DNA from: Lachnospiraceae bacterium
Lineage (GTDB): Bacteria > Bacillota > Clostridia > Lachnospirales > Lachnospiraceae
NCBI GenBank assembly: GCA_011959285.1
Contig: BLLW01000002.1
Span: 1 to 64,000 of the forward strand
Direction: 5' to 3'
Length of the DNA: 64,000 nt
The notes beneath the pieces are model-generated. The model saw nothing but the letters and a program-made list of their open reading frames with translations. It was not told the DNA's origin and did not search any database. Shown here piece by piece: positions 9,462 through 19,005 of the stretch. The position numbers and the translations under genes were made by a program. Within the stretch, counting starts at the first letter, position 1. Every line of letters begins with the position of its first letter.

Positions 9462-10796
9462 ATGAGTAAAAAAAGAAAGCCCATTGTGGCGGTGGTGGGA
9501 AGACCAAATGTGGGAAAATCCACACTGTTCAATGTGTTGGCGGGACAGAGGATTTCAATTGTAAAGGATACGCCGGGAATCACCAGAGACAGAATCTATG
9601 CAGATGTGTCGTGGCTGGATAGGGCATTTACACTGATCGATACCGGTGGCATTGAGCCTGACAGTCAGGATGTGATTCTTTCCCAGATGCGTGAACAGGC
9701 GCAGATTGCTATGGACACGGCAGATGTAATCATCTTTATGGTGGATGTAAAGCAGGGGATGGTGGATGCCGACGGGAAGGTGGCAGACATGCTCCGCCGT
9801 TCTCATAAGCCGGTTATTCTTGCTGTCAACAAAGTAGACAATTATGAAAAATATATGACAGATACCTATGAGTTCTATAACTTGGGTATTGGAGAACCCC
9901 ATCCGATTTCGGCGGCTAATCAGCTGGGAATCGGGGATATGCTGGATGAAGTGGTCAGCCATTTTCCAGATGGCGGCAATGGAGATGAGGAAGATGAGCG
10001 GATTAAGGTTGCCATCGTAGGAAAGCCCAATGTGGGAAAATCCTCCCTGATTAATAAGATGATCGGAGAAAACCGGCTGATTGTTTCAGATATTGCAGGC
10101 ACCACCAGGGATGCGGTGGACACGCCAGTCACCTACCACGGAAAAGAATATGTTTTTATTGACACGGCAGGGCTTCGGCGCAAAAATAAGATAAAAGAAG
10201 AACTGGAACGCTATATGATCGTCCGTACGGTGAGTGCCGTGGAGCGGGCGGATGTTGTGATTTTAATGATTGATGCCAATGAAGGCGTGACCCAGCAAGA
10301 CGCAAAGATTGCCGGAATCGCGCATGAAAGAGGTAAGGCGGTGATTATTGCCGTGAATAAGTGGGATGCCATCGAAAAGGACAATAAGACGGTCAATCAA
10401 TATACTTCAAAGATTAGAGAAGTCTTGTCATATATGCCCTATGCGGAAGTTACCTTTATATCCGCCCTGACTGGTCAGCGCCTTACCAAGTTATATGAAC
10501 TGATTGATACGGTGAGCGAGAATCATGCAATGCGGGTTTCCACTGGCGTGCTCAATGAAATCATGAGCGAGGCTGTGGCGCTTCAGCAGCCGCCTTCTGA
10601 TAAGGGAAAACGGTTAAGGCTTTATTACATCACGCAGGTTTCGGTCAAGCCGCCTACTTTTGTCATTTTTGTGAACGACAAAGAGCTGATGCATTTTTCC
10701 TATACGAGATATATTGAGAATAAGATACGGGAGGCTTTTGGGTTTAAGGGTACTCCGCTTAAGTTCATAATCAGGGAAAGAAAGGAAAACAAATAA
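9462..10796 (+). CDS. der: Ribosome-assembly GTPase Der (EngA)
   Basis: 444 residues, standard length. Two tandem TRAFAC GTPase domains, with G1 'GRPNVGKSTL' (~res 11) and 'GKPNVGKSSL' (~res 188), G3 'DTGG' and 'DTAG', G4 'NKVD' and 'NKWD', plus a C-terminal KH-like domain. Der acts in late 50S ribosomal subunit maturation. It starts 2 bp after DUF512 and runs into plsY with a 1-bp gap, so the four genes are probably translationally coupled. Confidence 0.97.
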   Translation: MSKKRKPIVAVVGRPNVGKSTLFNVLAGQRISIVKDTPGITRDRIYADVSWLDRAFTLIDTGGIEPDSQDVILSQMREQAQIAMDTADVIIFMVDVKQGMVDADGKVADMLRRSHKPVILAVNKVDNYEKYMTDTYEFYNLGIGEPHPISAANQLGIGDMLDEVVSHFPDGGNGDEEDERIKVAIVGKPNVGKSSLINKMIGENRLIVSDIAGTTRDAVDTPVTYHGKEYVFIDTAGLRRKNKIKEELERYMIVRTVSAVERADVVILMIDANEGVTQQDAKIAGIAHERGKAVIIAVNKWDAIEKDNKTVNQYTSKIREVLSYMPYAEVTFISALTGQRLTKLYELIDTVSENHAMRVSTGVLNEIMSEAVALQQPPSDKGKRLRLYYITQVSVKPPTFVIFVNDKELMHFSYTRYIENKIREAFGFKGTPLKFIIRERKENK

Positions 10797-10797
10797 A

Positions 10798-11445
10798 GTG
10801 GAACGAATCATCTGTATTATTATTGGATATGTTTTTGGGATGTTCCAGACGGCTTTTATTTATGGAAAGCTTCACGGAATTGATATCAGAGAGCATGGGA
10901 GCGGGAATGCAGGGACTACGAACACGCTCCGCGTCTTAGGGACTAAGGCAGGGATGATTGTATTGGCAGGAGATATCATTAAATGCATTCTCGCTATTGT
11001 AATCTGTGGTGCGTTGTTTGATAAGTCTCACCCAGAAGAATTGTATCTGCTGAAACTGTATGCGGCAGCCGGCGCAATTTTAGGTCACAATTTTCCTTTT
11101 TATCTTAAATTTAAGGGAGGAAAGGGAATTGCTGCTACAGCTGGTCTTATTTTGTCCTTCCACCCTGCGTTTGTACCTATGGGGGTCATTATATTTTTTG
11201 GAGTCTTTTTCCTGACTCATTATGTTTCGTTAGGATCTCTCTTGGTCTATGCGGGACTGCTCATAGAGATGGTGGTGGCAGGGCAGCTGGGGATGTTCGG
11301 TGCGCCTAAAGAAGTTTTGATGGAGATGTATATTCTTACGGCAGTGCTCACGATTCTTGCCTACTATAAGCATCGGGAGAACATTGCCCGTCTCATTAAG
11401 GGACAGGAGAGGAAGACCTATTTGACTAAAAAAAATAAAGAATAA
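10798..11445 (+). CDS. plsY: Glycerol-3-phosphate acyltransferase PlsY
   Basis: 215-residue multi-pass membrane protein that transfers the acyl group of acyl-phosphate to glycerol 3-phosphate, the first step of phospholipid synthesis. The three PlsY motifs are present: 'GSGNAGTTNTLRVLG', 'GHNFPFYLKFKGGKGIA' and a C-terminal 'YYKHRENIARL'. The start is GTG immediately after the der stop. gpsA, which makes its glycerol-3-phosphate substrate, follows by 21 bp. Confidence 0.95.
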   Translation: MERIICIIIGYVFGMFQTAFIYGKLHGIDIREHGSGNAGTTNTLRVLGTKAGMIVLAGDIIKCILAIVICGALFDKSHPEELYLLKLYAAAGAILGHNFPFYLKFKGGKGIAATAGLILSFHPAFVPMGVIIFFGVFFLTHYVSLGSLLVYAGLLIEMVVAGQLGMFGAPKEVLMEMYILTAVLTILAYYKHRENIARLIKGQERKTYLTKKNKE

Positions 11446-11466
11446 GACGATTGGAGATAAGAAAGT

Positions 11467-12504
11467 ATGGCAAATATGGGAATCATAGGAGCAGGCAGCT
11501 GGGGATGTGCGTTAGCCCTTCTTCTTCATAAAAATGGACACCAGGTTACGGTGTGGTCCATCATGGAAGATGAAATTGAAATGTTAGAGAGAGAGCATGA
11601 ACACAAGGATAAGCTTCCGGGCGTCATTCTTCCAGAACAGATGATGTTTACCACAGATCTTGAGAAGGCTGTCAGCGGAAAGGATGTTCTTGTCATGGCA
11701 GTTCCGTCTCCTTTTACTAGAAGCACATCCGCCCAAATGGCGCCCTTTGTCAAAGACGGTCAAAAAATCATCAATGTTGCCAAGGGAATTGAAGAGTCCA
11801 CGCTTATGACACTTTCAGAAATTATCGAGGAGGAAATTCCGAAGGCAGAGGTGGCAGTGCTTTCAGGTCCTTCCCATGCGGAGGAAGTTGGAAAGGGGCT
11901 TCCCACCACCATCGTTGTGGGAACTAAGGATAAGGAGACGGCAGAGTATCTGCAGAACCTGTTCATGAGCAAGGTGTTCCGTGTCTATACCAGTTCTGAC
12001 GTGATGGGAATCGAATTAGGAGCCGCTCTTAAAAATGTGGTTGCCCTTGCTGCCGGAATGGCAGATGGTCTGGGATATGGGGATAATACCAAGGCAGCCC
12101 TTATTACAAGAGGGATTGCGGAAATCGCCAGATTGGGCATCAGTATGGGAGGCAGGATCGAAACCTTTTATGGGCTTACCGGAATCGGAGATTTGATTGT
12201 TACCTGTGCGTCCATGCATTCCAGGAACCGGCGCGCCGGCATTCTGATCGGAAAGGGTGCATCCATGGAAGAGGCGATGGCGGAAGTGAAAATGGTAGTG
12301 GAAGGCGTTTACTCTGCAAAGGCAGGATATGCGCTGGCACAAAAATATAATGTACCTGTCCCAATCATCGAGCAGGTAAATAAGATTTTATTTGAAGGCA
12401 GATCTGCGAAGGATGCCGTGAGTGAACTGATGCTTAGGGATAAAAAGGTAGAAAATATCGATTTAAGGCAATTGTATCAAAACAGTGTGGAGATACCGTG
12501 GTAG
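11467..12504 (+). CDS. gpsA: NAD(P)-dependent glycerol-3-phosphate dehydrogenase
   Basis: 345 residues, standard length. Reduces dihydroxyacetone phosphate to sn-glycerol 3-phosphate. The N-terminal Rossmann motif 'GAGSWGCALALLL' is clear. The catalytic lysine lies in 'ELGAALKNVVALAAGM', and the substrate-binding segment is 'GLTGIGDLIVTC'. It is co-transcribed with plsY, which uses its product. The order der-plsY-gpsA and the nearby spoIVA match other Firmicutes. Confidence 0.96.
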   Translation: MANMGIIGAGSWGCALALLLHKNGHQVTVWSIMEDEIEMLEREHEHKDKLPGVILPEQMMFTTDLEKAVSGKDVLVMAVPSPFTRSTSAQMAPFVKDGQKIINVAKGIEESTLMTLSEIIEEEIPKAEVAVLSGPSHAEEVGKGLPTTIVVGTKDKETAEYLQNLFMSKVFRVYTSSDVMGIELGAALKNVVALAAGMADGLGYGDNTKAALITRGIAEIARLGISMGGRIETFYGLTGIGDLIVTCASMHSRNRRAGILIGKGASMEEAMAEVKMVVEGVYSAKAGYALAQKYNVPVPIIEQVNKILFEGRSAKDAVSELMLRDKKVENIDLRQLYQNSVEIPW

Positions 12505-12543
12505 AGAAAAGGAAAGGCACTTAGGTGCGGAAATGAGGTTATC

Positions 12544-13359
12544 ATGAACGGACAGCAATTTAACAGTACCAGTGAATATGTGGCATCCGAGCAGCTTATG
12601 GCAAGCGTTAATGTGGCAATTGCGCTTCAGAAACCGCTGCTTATAAAAGGAGAGCCGGGAACAGGCAAGACCATGCTCGCAGAGGCTGTTGCCAAATCTT
12701 TAGGCAAAAAACTGATTATCTGGAATATCAAATCCACCACCAAAGCCCAGGACGGTCTTTATATGTACGATACGATTCAGAGACTATATGATGGGCAGTT
12801 TGGGGAAGAGGGCGTGGATGACATCGCCCATTACATCAAGTTAGGGAAGTTAGGAGAGGCGTTCGAGGCTGAGGAACAGGTGATTTTGCTTATAGATGAA
12901 ATCGACAAGGCAGATCTGGAATTTCCAAATGATCTTTTATGGGAGCTGGACCAGATGGAGTTTTATATCCACGAGACCAAGCGGACCGTAAAGGCAAAGC
13001 ACAGACCCATTGTGATTATTACATCCAATGCGGAGAAGGAACTTCCGGATGCTTTCCTTAGAAGGTGTATTTTCCACTACATCGACTTCCCGGATGAAGC
13101 GCTGATGGAGGAGATTGTTAAGACCCACTATCCTGATGTGGAGGAGCACCTTTTGAAAAATGCCATGGATGTGTTCTATAGCATCAGGGCTTTGCGGGAT
13201 ATTCGCAAAAAACCAAGCACCTCGGAACTGATCGACTGGATCAACGCCATGCAGATTGGCGGAATCTCTGCAGATGAGATAAGGGCAAAACTTCCGTTTA
13301 TCGGAGTGGTGGTGAAAAAGGATGAGGATCTTGAAACGGTAAGGACGAAACTGGATTAA
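12544..13359 (+). CDS. MoxR-type AAA+ ATPase
   Basis: 271 residues. Walker A 'GEPGTGKTMLAE' (~res 38), Walker B 'VILLIDEIDKADLEF', sensor 1 'IVIITSNAEKELPDAFLRRC', with the arginine finger region after it. MoxR ATPases act as chaperones, usually with a partner carrying a von Willebrand A domain; the VWA gene here follows by 26 bp. The substrate complex is unknown. GAGGT lies 5 nt before the ATG. Confidence 0.9.
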   Translation: MNGQQFNSTSEYVASEQLMASVNVAIALQKPLLIKGEPGTGKTMLAEAVAKSLGKKLIIWNIKSTTKAQDGLYMYDTIQRLYDGQFGEEGVDDIAHYIKLGKLGEAFEAEEQVILLIDEIDKADLEFPNDLLWELDQMEFYIHETKRTVKAKHRPIVIITSNAEKELPDAFLRRCIFHYIDFPDEALMEEIVKTHYPDVEEHLLKNAMDVFYSIRALRDIRKKPSTSELIDWINAMQIGGISADEIRAKLPFIGVVVKKDEDLETVRTKLD

Positions 13360-13385
13360 GAGTGCCTTAAGAAAGAGGTAAATGC

Positions 13386-14591
13386 ATGTTTTCGACGTTC
13401 TTTTACACCTGCAAGGAGAAGGGGCTGAATGTAACCTTGAGCGAGTGGCTTACCTTGCAGGAAGCATTGGATAAAGGGCTTTGCAACAGCAGCCTGACGG
13501 AATTTTATTATCTGGCAAGGATGATACTGGTCAAAAGCGAAACGGATTTTGACAAGTTTGATATGGCTTTTGAGGAGACTTTCAAAGGAATCCAGTCAGA
13601 GAATGAGATTTCCAAAAACATGATGAAGTGGCTGGACAAGTCGGAACTGATTGACATGGTGGACGAGGAAGAGCGTTATCGCATGAATGAGCAGGACGGC
13701 ATCCAGTTTATCGATAAGGATGACGTGGAAGCCAAATTCAAGGAAAGACTGCGGGATCAGGACAGCGAACACAATGGAGGGAGCTTCTGGATCGGCAGTA
13801 TGGGAAAGACAGCCTTTGGAAATATGGGCGGATTTATGGGCGGCATCCGGGTGGGCGGAACCACAGGCTACCAGAGCGCGTTTCAGGTGATTGGCGCCCG
13901 CAAGTACAGGGATTTTCGTGATGACAGGATGTTGGATAACCGTCAATTTCAGCTGGCGTTTCGAAAGCTGCGCCAGTTTTCCACGAAACTGGACATTCCA
14001 AAGACAGAGCTTGACATAGACGGAACCATAGATAAAACCTGCAACAACGGGGGATACCTTCAAATTGTCATGGATAAGCCCCGTAAAAATGCAGTGAAGC
14101 TTTTGCTTCTTATGGACTCCGGGGGAACCATGATTCCTTTCAGTTCCCTGCTTAATGAACTTTTTCAGGCAGTACACAAATCCAATCATTATAAAGATGT
14201 GAAAACCTATTATTTTCATAATTGTATCTATTCCAAGCTTTATAAGACGCCAGAATGTGAAAACGGCGATTGGATCGATACGGAATGGATGTTCCGCAAC
14301 TTGGACAGCGATTATAAGGTGATTGTGGTGGGAGATGCGGCAATGGCGCCGGAGGAACTTTATTCTACCAGCGGAAATTACAGGGGACCAAATGGTGGGC
14401 TCTCCGGCTGGGAATGGCTGCAGCTCTTAAAGCGGCATTACAAAAAGGTGGTATGGATGAATCCCAAAATGGCACCGGGACACGCACCCTGGAGGGAGGC
14501 GGAGACGGCGATCAAAGGGCTATTCCCAATGTATAAGCTGACGGTGGACGGCTTGAATCAGGCGATGATCAAACTGATGTTGAATAAGTAA
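13386..14591 (+). CDS. VWA-domain partner of the MoxR ATPase (CoxE-like)
   Basis: 401 residues. A helical N-terminal half is followed by a Gly/Met-rich linker near residues 135-160, then a VWA-like domain from ~230. Where canonical VWA domains have DxSxS (MIDAS), this protein has 'LLLMDSGGTMIPF', i.e. DSGGT, so metal binding may be altered. 'VVVGDAAMAPEEL' and 'HAPWREAETAIKG' are typical of the CoxE/YehP-like VWA group next to MoxR genes. Probably works with the upstream ATPase in the cytoplasm as a folding or metal-insertion machine; target not evident. Confidence 0.82.
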   Translation: MFSTFFYTCKEKGLNVTLSEWLTLQEALDKGLCNSSLTEFYYLARMILVKSETDFDKFDMAFEETFKGIQSENEISKNMMKWLDKSELIDMVDEEERYRMNEQDGIQFIDKDDVEAKFKERLRDQDSEHNGGSFWIGSMGKTAFGNMGGFMGGIRVGGTTGYQSAFQVIGARKYRDFRDDRMLDNRQFQLAFRKLRQFSTKLDIPKTELDIDGTIDKTCNNGGYLQIVMDKPRKNAVKLLLLMDSGGTMIPFSSLLNELFQAVHKSNHYKDVKTYYFHNCIYSKLYKTPECENGDWIDTEWMFRNLDSDYKVIVVGDAAMAPEELYSTSGNYRGPNGGLSGWEWLQLLKRHYKKVVWMNPKMAPGHAPWREAETAIKGLFPMYKLTVDGLNQAMIKLMLNK

Positions 14592-14631
14592 ACAGGAATC
14601 TTAAAGGTAGAAGGAAAGGCGTGGAAGAAAA

Positions 14632-15855
14632 ATGACGATTTTTGATGAACTAAAGGCAAGAGGGCTCTTGGCACAGCTGACAGATGAGGAAGAGATAAAG
14701 GAACTGATTAACAATGGAAAGGCAACCTTTTATATTGGATTTGATCCCACCGCAGATTCTCTGCATGTGGGACACTTTATGGCGTTGTGCCTGATGAAGC
14801 GTCTGCAGATGGCAGGAAATAAGCCGATTGCCTTGATTGGGGGAGGCACGGGCATGGTGGGGGATCCGTCGGGGAGAAGCGATATGCGTTCCATGATGAC
14901 CAAGGAAACCATCGATCACAACTGTGAATGCTTCAAAAAGCAGATGAGCCGTTTCATTGATTTTTCAGAGGGGAAAGCCCTTATGGTGAACAATGCGGAG
15001 TGGCTTCTTGACTTAAACTATATTGAGTTTCTAAGGGAGATTGGTCCTCACTTTTCCGTGAACCGTATGCTGACGGCTGAATGTTATAAGCAGAGAATGG
15101 AAAAGGGTCTCAGCTTTCTTGAATTTAATTATATGCTGATGCAGAGTTATGATTTCTATGAGTTATTTCAGAGATATGAATGTAATATGCAGTTCGGTGG
15201 AGACGATCAGTGGAGCAACATGTTAGGCGGAACAGAGCTGATCAGAAGAAAGCTTGGAAAGGACGCCTATGCGATGACGATTACCCTTCTTCTTAACTCA
15301 GAGGGTAAGAAGATGGGTAAGACACAAAAAGGCGCCGTATGGCTGGATCCTGATAAGACCAGCCCCTTTGAATTTTATCAGTACTGGAGAAACGTGGCGG
15401 ATGCAGACGTGCTCAAGTGTCTCCGCATGCTGACTTTCCTGCCCCTTACGCAGATTGAGGAGATGGATCATTGGGAAGGCAGCCAGCTCAACCAGGCGAA
15501 GGAGATCCTTGCATTTGAACTTACCAGCCTTGTACATGGGCAGGAAGAAGCGCAAAGGGCGCAGGAAAGCGCTAGGGCATTGTTTAGCAAAGGCGTTGCG
15601 GCTGATATGCCTACCGCAGAACTTGCACAGGAAGATTTTACGGACGGAACCATTGACATGATTTCTGTGCTGTGCAAATCCGGACTGGTGCAGAGCCGTT
15701 CGGAGGGAAGGCGCGCTATCGAGCAGGGTGGTGTCATGATTGAAAATGAAAAAGTAACGGATGTCAAAGCGGTCTTTGGAAAAGATACTTTTGCAGGAGA
15801 AGGCGCAGTTGTAAAGAGAGGCAAAAAGAATTTCCGTAAGGTGGTGCTCAAATGA
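14632..15855 (+). CDS. tyrS: Tyrosyl-tRNA synthetase
   Basis: 407 residues, class Ic synthetase. The HIGH motif appears as '[16 protein letters not shown]' and the KMSKS loop as 'KKMGKTQKG'. The tyrosine pocket contains '[10 protein letters not shown]' and '[10 protein letters not shown]', and a C-terminal S4-like RNA-binding domain starts near residue 345. Only 40 bp separates it from the VWA gene and no T-box fold is present, so expression probably depends on the upstream promoter. The last four bases (ATGA) overlap the start of the next gene. Confidence 0.97.
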   Translation: MTIFDELKARGLLAQLTDEEEIKELINNGKATFYIGFDPTADSLHVGHFMALCLMKRLQMAGNKPIALIGGGTGMVGDPSGRSDMRSMMTKETIDHNCECFKKQMSRFIDFSEGKALMVNNAEWLLDLNYIEFLREIGPHFSVNRMLTAECYKQRMEKGLSFLEFNYMLMQSYDFYELFQRYECNMQFGGDDQWSNMLGGTELIRRKLGKDAYAMTITLLLNSEGKKMGKTQKGAVWLDPDKTSPFEFYQYWRNVADADVLKCLRMLTFLPLTQIEEMDHWEGSQLNQAKEILAFELTSLVHGQEEAQRAQESARALFSKGVAADMPTAELAQEDFTDGTIDMISVLCKSGLVQSRSEGRRAIEQGGVMIENEKVTDVKAVFGKDTFAGEGAVVKRGKKNFRKVVLK

Positions 15856-16376
15856 GTATGGATGGGAATCCTTATGAGCGGTTGAAGCTGGAAACTGGAG
15901 ATGAACTCAGCTATCTTGGAACAAAGAGGATATTGACGGTGATTAGGGACGACAGAAAATTTGCAAAGGCGAAAGGTATTTCTGACCGGATTTTCTTATG
16001 GGTCCCCTATCATGCAGACTATGTGATGAAACGGGAACAGTTAGAGAGATGGTATCGAAGGGAAGCCCTTTCTGTTTTCACAAAAAAAGCTTCTGCCTAT
16101 GCTGAAATATTGAACGTGAGTTTCAATGAGGTTTATATCAAAGATCAGAGAAGCTGCTGGGGAAGCTGCAGCGGCAAAAAAAATCTGAATTTCAACTGGC
16201 GCATCCTTATGGCGCCGGAGCCGGTCTGTGATTATATCATTATCCATGAAGTATGTCATCTCGTACATATGGATCATTCTCCTGCGTTCTGGGAATTGGT
16301 AGAACGGTACTGTCCGGATTACAAAAAGCATAAAAAATGGCTTAAGAACTATACAGAACTTTTGTATTTGTTCTAA
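15852..16376 (+). CDS. YgjP/M48-type zinc metallopeptidase-like protein
   Basis: 174 residues, SprT/WSS1-like fold of the YgjP (DUF45) family. The zinc site is '[18 protein letters not shown]' (HExxH plus a downstream H). An upstream '[20 protein letters not shown]' block is diagnostic of the family. It begins inside the tyrS stop (ATGA overlap), so it is translationally coupled. The physiological substrate is unknown. Confidence 0.88.
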   Translation: MSMDGNPYERLKLETGDELSYLGTKRILTVIRDDRKFAKAKGISDRIFLWVPYHADYVMKREQLERWYRREALSVFTKKASAYAEILNVSFNEVYIKDQRSCWGSCSGKKNLNFNWRILMAPEPVCDYIIIHEVCHLVHMDHSPAFWELVERYCPDYKKHKKWLKNYTELLYLF

Positions 16377-16402
16377 ACTATGGACAAAAAGAACTTCAAT
16401 TT

Positions 16403-16432
16403 GTAATAAAAAACAGCCTCTTCACATACATT
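16403..16432 (+). promoter_or_regulatory. Sigma-E-type promoter of spoIVA
   Basis: GTAATAAA (16403-16410), 14-nt spacer, CATACATT (16425-16432). This matches the mother-cell sigma-E pattern (ATA-type -35, CATACA-T -10). spoIVA is a known sigma-E gene in B. subtilis. The predicted start of transcription falls near 16439-16441, which excludes the ATG at 16442 as start codon in favour of 16460. Confidence 0.7.
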
Positions 16433-16459
16433 TAACTAAGTATGGAAGGGGCTGATTGT

Positions 16460-17947
16460 ATGGATTTAAATGGAAAGAAAGAATATGATTTATACAAAGA
16501 TATTCAATTAAGATGCGGCGGAGAAATCTACATAGGTGTGGTGGGACCGGTAAGGACCGGTAAATCCACTTTTATTAAGCGATTTATGGATCTTATGGTC
16601 CTGCCAAATATGACGGAATCCTATGAAAAGGAGCGCGTGGTGGATGAACTTCCCCAGAGCGCCGGGGGAAAAACGATCACCACTACTGAACCAAAGTTTA
16701 TTCCCAAAGAGGCGGCAAAGCTCACATTAGGGGATGGAGTCGAGGCAAGAGTGAGGCTTATAGACTGTGTAGGCTACATGGTGGACGGTGCCAGTGGGCA
16801 CATGGAAAATGAGGCGGAGCGCATGGTGAAGACGCCCTGGTCGGCGGAAGAGATTCCCTTTACCCAGGCGGCGGAGATCGGAACAAGAAAGGTCATCAAC
16901 GATCATTCCACCATCGGCATTGTGGTCACCTGTGACGGCAGTTTCGGGGATATCAAGAGAGAAAATTATGTGGCGGCGGAAGAGCGGACCATAAAGGAAC
17001 TGAAAAGATTAAGAAAGCCTTTCGTGGTGCTCTTAAATACGGCAAAGCCTTACGGGGAGGATGCGGCAAGGCTGGTTGAAGAGATTGGGAACAAATATGA
17101 AGTATCGGTGATGCCGGTCAACTGCGAACAGCTAAAGAAGGAGGACATCAACCAGATTCTTGAAAACATTCTGTATGAGTTTCCGCTTACCATGATTGAG
17201 TTTTATATGCCCAAGTGGGTGGAGATGCTGCCTGCCAATCACAAGATGAAGGTGGATCTGATCGAGCGTGTAAAAGAGCTTATGAATCAGTACAACTGCA
17301 TCCGGGATGTCAAGAACCATCCGGTTTCCATGGAGGGACCATTCATCAAAAAATGCAAAATGGACAGCATCGACATGGCAGACGGATGTGTCAGAGTGTG
17401 GCTTGAGGTGGATGATGCCTACTACTATGAGATGCTCAGCGATATGGTGGGTGAGACCATAGACAATGAATATCATCTTTTGTCTGTGCTGAAAGAAATG
17501 GCAAAGATGAAACGGGAATATGTCAAGGTCCTTCACGCGGTTGACGCAGTCAGGCAAAAGGGCTACGGTGTGGTGACACCGGAGCGGAGCGAGATCAGGC
17601 TTGATAAACCGGAAGTGATCAGGCATGGCAATAAATTCGGCGTGAAAATCAGGGCAGAAAGTCCCAGCATTCACATGATACGCGCCAATATCGAGACGGA
17701 AATCTCACCCATTGTGGGTTCGGAAGAACAGGCACAGGATCTGATCCGCTTTATTTCCGATTCCAGCCAGAGTGAATCAGGGATTTGGGAAACCAATATT
17801 TTCGGTAAATCGGTGGAGCAGCTGGTGAATGACGGAATCACAAGCAAGCTCACCATGATTGGGGATGAGAGCCAGTTAAAGCTGCAGGAAACTATGCAGA
17901 AAATCGTCAACGATTCAAACGGAGGCATGGTCTGCATCATTATCTGA
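16460..17947 (+). CDS. spoIVA: Spore coat morphogenetic ATPase SpoIVA
   Basis: About 495 residues, standard length (~492). SpoIVA polymerises on the forespore surface by ATP hydrolysis and forms the basement layer of the coat. Walker A 'GVVGPVRTGKSTFIKRFM', switch-like 'TITTTEPKFIPKEA', Walker B 'VRLIDCVGYMVDGA', and the conserved C-terminal end 'GGMVCIII' needed for membrane association. AAGGGG at 16446-16451 lies 8 nt before the ATG at 16460; an upstream ATG at 16442 sits at the predicted transcription start and has no ribosome binding site. Confidence 0.97.
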   Translation: MDLNGKKEYDLYKDIQLRCGGEIYIGVVGPVRTGKSTFIKRFMDLMVLPNMTESYEKERVVDELPQSAGGKTITTTEPKFIPKEAAKLTLGDGVEARVRLIDCVGYMVDGASGHMENEAERMVKTPWSAEEIPFTQAAEIGTRKVINDHSTIGIVVTCDGSFGDIKRENYVAAEERTIKELKRLRKPFVVLLNTAKPYGEDAARLVEEIGNKYEVSVMPVNCEQLKKEDINQILENILYEFPLTMIEFYMPKWVEMLPANHKMKVDLIERVKELMNQYNCIRDVKNHPVSMEGPFIKKCKMDSIDMADGCVRVWLEVDDAYYYEMLSDMVGETIDNEYHLLSVLKEMAKMKREYVKVLHAVDAVRQKGYGVVTPERSEIRLDKPEVIRHGNKFGVKIRAESPSIHMIRANIETEISPIVGSEEQAQDLIRFISDSSQSESGIWETNIFGKSVEQLVNDGITSKLTMIGDESQLKLQETMQKIVNDSNGGMVCIII

Positions 17948-17972
17948 TTTATTGAGGGACAGAACGATATAA

Positions 17973-18015
17973 AAGGAATCTCTTTGTGCTTTTCAGGCAA
18001 AGAGGTTCCTTTTTT
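17973..18015 (+). terminator. Rho-independent terminator after spoIVA
   Basis: 14-bp stem (17973-17986 with 17998-18011, one G-U pair), 11-nt loop, then a run of six T. Confidence 0.9.
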
Positions 18016-18019
18016 GCAG

Positions 18020-18898
18020 TCATTTTTCATTACGGCATAAATCTAAAAAAAATTTGGCGGATGCGGTGAGAAATTTTTGTTTATGGTAAATGATGTGGAA
18101 CTTTCGATGGAAGGACAGACCTTTGATGCGGATCTTTCTGACAAGCCCCTGCCCGAGCGCCGCACTTACCATTCGGCAGGGCAATACGGCAATCCCCAGA
18201 CCGTTAGCCACGGCATTTATCAGCGCGGCGGTGCTGGTGGATTCCCAGATAGGGGTAATGGAAAAGCCGGCTTCTTCCGTTACACGGTCGAAGGTTTCAC
18301 GGGTTCCGCTTCCGTACTCCCGCAAGAGGAATTTCTGACGGCGGAATGTTTCAATGGAAATTTCCTGTTCTGAGCAAAGCGGGCTGTCAGGGGGACAGAT
18401 GACGCTTAAGCCATCTTCCATGTATTCCTCCGTGATAAGGGAGGAAATGTGTGAAACGCCTTCGATTAAGGCAAAATCAAGCTCATTATTCATGATCTTT
18501 TCTTCTAACTGTGCAGACGGACCGATAGTGGCATGGACTTCTGTGCCTGGGAATTGACTGTAAAATGCCTTTACATATCCGGGCAAAAACTGAGAACCGA
18601 TTGTGATGCTGGCGCCCACCCGGAGAATACCGAAAGAGTCCCAATTTAACATTTTCTTTTCCATATCATCAAATAGAGTGGTGATATGGGAAGCATATTC
18701 CTTAAAACGAAGTCCTGCCTGGGTGATCTGCAATCGTCTTCCGATCCGGTCGAATAAAGCAATGCCGTAGTGGCTTTCTAGTTCCTTTATAGCAAGGCTT
18801 ACTGCCGGCTGTGTCATATGTAAGTTTTCGGCGTCTTTGGTTGTGCTGCAGTCATTGCTGCAGATTGATAAAAAGATTTTCAAATGCCGTATGGTCAT
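18020..18898 (-). CDS. LysR-family transcriptional regulator
   Basis: 292 residues. N-terminal helix-turn-helix (1-60) 'NLHMTQPAVSLAIKELESHY' and a C-terminal periplasmic-binding-like effector domain (~90-290). It is divergent from the chromate-transporter pair across a 107-bp AT-rich gap holding a 22-bp dyad (18926-18947), the usual layout for a LysR regulator of its neighbour. Likely controls chrA-type genes; the effector is not evident. Confidence 0.92.
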   Translation of the reverse strand: MTIRHLKIFLSICSNDCSTTKDAENLHMTQPAVSLAIKELESHYGIALFDRIGRRLQITQAGLRFKEYASHITTLFDDMEKKMLNWDSFGILRVGASITIGSQFLPGYVKAFYSQFPGTEVHATIGPSAQLEEKIMNNELDFALIEGVSHISSLITEEYMEDGLSVICPPDSPLCSEQEISIETFRRQKFLLREYGSGTRETFDRVTEEAGFSITPIWESTSTAALINAVANGLGIAVLPCRMVSAALGQGLVRKIRIKGLSFHRKFHIIYHKQKFLTASAKFFLDLCRNEK

Positions 18899-18925
18899 GT
18901 CTTTTTCCTTCTTTTGTAATATAGA

Positions 18926-18947
18926 TTTTATTATATATTTAATAAAA
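18926..18947. promoter_or_regulatory. 22-bp dyad, candidate LysR operator
   Basis: TTTTATTA (18926-18933) and TAATAAAA (18940-18947) form a perfect inverted repeat with a 6-nt centre, in the gap between the divergent LysR gene and chromate transporter. The high AT content makes chance dyads more likely. Confidence 0.45.
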
Positions 18948-19005
18948 TTATATTATTTTTATTATATTTATACAAGTGTTATGATGGGGAAAAGGAGGAG
19001 ATATT

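Noticed and set aside
13596..14219. 207-codon minus-strand frame
   Set aside because: Antisense to the VWA gene, with a His-rich, compositionally odd product typical of antisense frames.
14592..14631. Possible T-box leader of tyrS
   Set aside because: Only 40 bp, no specifier or antiterminator fold; gltX also has none.
16415..16458. Hairpin that would hide the spoIVA ribosome binding site
   Set aside because: Its left arm (CAGCCTCTT) lies upstream of the predicted transcript start, inside the sigma-E promoter, so it would not be in the mRNA.
17132..17674. 180-codon minus-strand frame
   Set aside because: Antisense to spoIVA; no start context and no recognisable motif.
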